From Clostridia bacterium (GTDB taxonomy: Bacteria > Aerophobota > Aerophobia > Aerophobales > AE-B3A), in NCBI GenBank assembly GCA_009618505.1, contig WJOQ01000284.1, positions 1 to 16,423 of the forward strand: a DNA stretch of 16,423 nt, written 5' to 3'. Below the pieces are notes generated by a model. That model worked only from the letters and a program-made list of their open reading frames with translations. It was not told the DNA's origin and ran no database searches. Of this stretch, positions 14,807 to 16,423 are shown in pieces. Within the stretch, counting starts at the first letter, position 1. Every line of letters starts with the position of its first letter. Position numbers and translations under genes: made by a program.

Positions 14807-14917
14807 CTAATCCTCCTGGAGCATCCCCACCACAGGAAATTCTTCCAGCAGTTCCGAATTGTGCGGAGCCTCTTCAAGCGCGTCGGTTAAATCTTGCCCG
14901 GCGGTGTGAGAAGCTTG
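14807..14917 (-). pseudogene. C-terminal remnant of a cytochrome b5-like heme-binding domain protein
   Basis: Thirty-six open codons between the desulfoferrodoxin stop and the glutaredoxin start contain AGQDLTDALEEAPHNSELLE then EFPVVGML, which matches my memory of the C-terminal end of small bacterial cytochrome b5-like heme/steroid-binding domains (pattern AG.DLT.AL..APH....LE.FPVVG). The His in APH corresponds to one conserved histidine of the domain; the N-terminal half with the other ligand is missing. There is no start codon, and a TAA (14918-14920) stands directly before the fragment. Its TAG ends 2 nt before the glutaredoxin GTG, and the glutaredoxin ribosome site is inside it, so the intact gene was once part of the same operon. 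It is best seen as a 5' deletion remnant. Confidence 0.6.
14812..14817 (-). promoter_or_regulatory. AGGAGG ribosome binding site for the glutaredoxin GTG start
   Basis: A perfect AGGAGG on the minus strand ends 7 nt before GTG at 14804. It lies within the last codons of the cytochrome b5-like remnant, which shows that the two reading frames were formerly translationally coupled neighbours. A tandem GTG follows immediately. Confidence 0.55.
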
Positions 14918-14924
14918 TTAATCA

Positions 14925-15308
14925 CTAGTCCTCTCCTTTTTTCCATAGCCCATGCAGAGTGCAGTATTCACGGGCTGTAATCTTCTCAGCTTTGATCTCG
15001 AAGGTTGCTTCTGGACTGTCCCCCGGTTTTAGAAACTCACGGTAGGCTTTCCCGTCAGATGCCACCTCTACCCATTCGATGTAATGGTTATCCTCCATGG
15101 GATGAGGGATGCTTCCCACCTTGACCGTCACCTTGCCTGGAGTCTTCTCTATTACCGGAAGATGTTTTTCCTGACCAACGTCTTCTCTCTTTCCTTGCAT
15201 GAGCTGCATAGCCTCACCGCAACAGACCAGTTCTCCTGCGCCTGTATGGAGAACCTCAACAATATTCCCGCAGACATTACACTTGTAGATTTGTTTTAGT
15301 TCGGTCAT
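14925..15308 (-). CDS. dfx: Desulfoferrodoxin (two-iron superoxide reductase)
   Basis: The 127-residue protein reduces superoxide to hydrogen peroxide without making oxygen, a typical defence of anaerobes. The N-terminal desulforedoxin-like domain holds Fe(SCys)4 through C10, C13, C29 and C30. The catalytic domain has E47-K48-H49, H69 (IPHPM), H75 (NHYIEWVEV), and C116 with H119 (YCTLHG), so all iron ligands and the catalytic Glu-Lys pair are present and the protein is a class I (2Fe) enzyme. Length is normal. The ATG follows AGGAGG at 5 nt. A 63-nt gap separates it from the NifU-type gene, so it may have its own promoter or share the Fe-S transcript. Electrons normally come from rubredoxin; the only rubredoxin-like domain in the window is the tail of the FTR protein two genes downstream. 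Confidence 0.96.
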   Translation of the reverse strand: MTELKQIYKCNVCGNIVEVLHTGAGELVCCGEAMQLMQGKREDVGQEKHLPVIEKTPGKVTVKVGSIPHPMEDNHYIEWVEVASDGKAYREFLKPGDSPEATFEIKAEKITAREYCTLHGLWKKGED

Positions 15309-15371
15309 ATTCGCCTCCTAATAGTTATTCAACAACCTAGTTGATTTTTTTTCACTCGAATGCCGCTCTTT

Positions 15372-16145
15372 TCATAACATAATCACTGAATCAACAAACA
15401 ACTCATACTCTTCGTCTTCGTCAAGGTCATGAATCAGAACCCTCTCAACCTCGTCAGTTCCTCTAATCTCCAGGACCTCAGACTGGTACAAGAATTTAAC
15501 ATCTGATTGTTTTGCTTTGGCTCTTAGGGTCACGCTGGCATCGATGTCTTTTGAAGACGCCACAAATATTACTCTGCCTGTCTGTTTGGTTAGCTCCAGC
15601 GCTATCTCTAAGGATTTTTCTCCTCTATCCAATACTAGCACCCTTTTGTCCTTAAGAACCAATAAGTCATCGATCTTGTGGAATACTCCCTTATTGAGGA
15701 ATTTCCTTTCTCCGATGATCGCTCTCTTTTGGCATCTAACTTTCTTAACAGATTGAGATTTCCGCTTCTCCTTATTCAGGTAGCTATTGATTGCATCATG
15801 CAGTGCATCAGCGGCAAGATTCGAACAATGCATTTTTACGGGCGGCAAACCGTCCAGCTCATTAGCGACATCCTGGCGGGTAATCCTGGAAGCTTCAACG
15901 AGAGACTTTCCTTTGGCCAGCTCGGTAACCATACTGGCGGTGGCAACGGCTGACCCACAGCCGAATGTCTTGAATTTTATGTCTTCTATTCTTTCATCCC
16001 TCACTTTGATGTAGATTTCCATGAGGTCACCACAAACAGGGTTTCCAACCCGTCCTTTGGCAACATCCGCGCCTTTCAATGTTCCCGTATTTCGGGGATG
16101 TCTGAAGTGATCCAATACTTTATCCGAATAATGAGTGGACTTCAC
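15372..16145 (-). CDS. IscU/NifU-type Fe-S scaffold fused to a degenerate thioredoxin-reductase-like domain
   Basis: Residues 1-125 are a complete Fe-S assembly scaffold with C38 and D40 (NPVCGD), C63 (FGCGSAVATA) and C107 (MHCSNLAADAL), so it should build clusters on sulfur from the desulfurase encoded 15 nt upstream. After a Lys/Arg-rich linker, residues ~140-257 align with the nucleotide-binding half of thioredoxin reductase as seen in the gene at 6115-7092: GERKFLNKGVF aligns with GEKRLIGRGVS, VLVLDRGEKSLEIALEL aligns with VAVIGGGNSAFEAALDL, and DSVIML aligns with the VxGVFI end. The CxxC has become HKID (156-159) and the GGG nucleotide loop is lost. There is no FAD domain. This part therefore cannot be a redox enzyme and may be structural or a partner-binding domain. 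The start is GTG with AGGAGGAG 5 nt upstream. The usual scaffold is about 125-150 residues. Confidence 0.88.
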   Translation of the reverse strand: MKSTHYSDKVLDHFRHPRNTGTLKGADVAKGRVGNPVCGDLMEIYIKVRDERIEDIKFKTFGCGSAVATASMVTELAKGKSLVEASRITRQDVANELDGLPPVKMHCSNLAADALHDAINSYLNKEKRKSQSVKKVRCQKRAIIGERKFLNKGVFHKIDDLLVLKDKRVLVLDRGEKSLEIALELTKQTGRVIFVASSKDIDASVTLRAKAKQSDVKFLYQSEVLEIRGTDEVERVLIHDLDEDEEYELFVDSVIML

Positions 16146-16160
16146 GCTGGCTCCTCCTAG

Positions 16161-16423
16161 CTAGTAGAGGGGTGACATCTCCCTCAACCTTTTAACAACT
16201 CCCGGCAATACCTGGAGAAGTCTGTCAACATCCTCTTCTTTATTGAATCTTCCCAGGGTGAATTCTAAAGATCCGTGGGCTTCTTCATGCAAAAGACCCA
16301 GGCTAATTAGAGTATGGGATGGCTCCAAAGTCATTGAAGAACAAGCCGACCCGGTTGAAACGGAGATTCCTTTATCCTTGAGCGACAAAAGCAGTGACTC
16401 ACCCTCAATACCTTCAAATCTAA
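16161..16423 (-). CDS. Cysteine desulfurase (NifS/IscS family), 5' part outside window
   Basis: Only the C-terminal ~86 residues are visible; the gene enters from the right edge in frame. The sequence [20 protein letters not shown] followed by GSACSS contains the catalytic cysteine of the NifS/IscS family, which carries the persulfide taken from cysteine during the pyridoxal-phosphate reaction. The tail ([20 protein letters not shown], then a helix ending MSPLY) is the normal end of the small domain. The stop codon is followed after 15 nt by the scaffold gene with a strong ribosome site, the classical nifS-nifU/iscS-iscU order, so the two form a sulfur-mobilising and scaffold pair. The pyridoxal-phosphate lysine lies outside the window. 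Confidence 0.94.
   Translation of the reverse strand, partial: RFEGIEGESLLLSLKDKGISVSTGSACSSMTLEPSHTLISLGLLHEEAHGSLEFTLGRFNKEEDVDRLLQVLPGVVKRLREMSPLY

Noticed and set aside
15326..15352. Short inverted repeat CAAC-CTA-GTTG followed by a run of T, looking like a terminator.
   Set aside because: The T-run is on the plus strand, where no gene is transcribed toward it; for the minus-strand genes the polarity is wrong, and the stem is only 4 bp.
1..16423. CRISPR array, tRNA/rRNA genes, transposases, toxin-antitoxin or defence genes.
   Set aside because: I looked on both strands and saw no regularly spaced repeats, cloverleaf-like tRNA arms, or recognisable mobile or defence proteins.

Overview
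The window reads as chromosomal DNA of an uncultivated, anaerobic, probably diderm bacterium of moderate, slightly AT-leaning composition. Evidence for anaerobic life is a 2-oxoacid:ferredoxin oxidoreductase, a desulfoferrodoxin (superoxide reductase), a ferredoxin-thioredoxin reductase with a rubredoxin tail and a tandem-thioredoxin-fold disulfide oxidoreductase. No rRNA, tRNA, CRISPR array, transposase or phage gene is visible. The phylum cannot be fixed from the sequence; a candidate-phylum lineage such as Omnitrophota or a relative is only a guess.

Left part (1-5751, all minus strand). A secreted DUF3160 protein runs off the left edge, preceded in transcription by holA (DNA polymerase III delta). 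Upstream of holA lies a damaged exopolysaccharide-type locus: the 5' half of a membrane HEAT-repeat gene runs out of frame into the last ~80 codons of a family 2 glycosyltransferase, as if one deletion removed the end of one gene and most of the next. Before it comes a CheY-like response regulator overlapping by 4 nt a hybrid-free sensor kinase (TM, four-helix sensor, TM, PAS, GAF-like, PAS, HisKA, HATPase) that has a good sigma70-type promoter.

Middle (5752-11236). The plus strand carries a frameshifted coding remnant and then a two-gene redox operon: an AhpF/TrxR-like flavoprotein plus a protein disulfide oxidoreductase with two CxxC sites, together equivalent to a split AhpF. Facing it on the minus strand are a metallophosphoesterase fused to ParB-like and DUF4032-like segments, probably initiated at a rare ATT codon, and a beta-CASP metallo-beta-lactamase RNA-processing enzyme with its own promoter. 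A 400-nt gap then holds a dispersed palindromic repeat of a type seen in many bacterial genomes.

Right part (11237-16423, all minus strand). korAB (gamma-alpha fused plus beta) has a promoter with a 17-nt spacer. Upstream of it is a redox/Fe-S run: cysteine desulfurase (off the right edge), an IscU/NifU scaffold fused to a catalytically dead thioredoxin-reductase-type nucleotide domain, desulfoferrodoxin, a 5'-truncated cytochrome-b5-like fragment, a CGWC glutaredoxin, and ferredoxin-thioredoxin reductase. Reduced ferredoxin from KorAB could feed FTR and the glutaredoxin, while the Fe-S genes would supply clusters for these proteins; this coupling is inference from proximity.

The most distinctive features are the NifU-dead-TrxR fusion, the MPE-ParB-like fusion beside an RNA nuclease, and repeated traces of deletion: one out-of-frame gene fusion and two 5'-truncated gene ends, both of which begin at the same octamer right after the stop codon of an intact gene.
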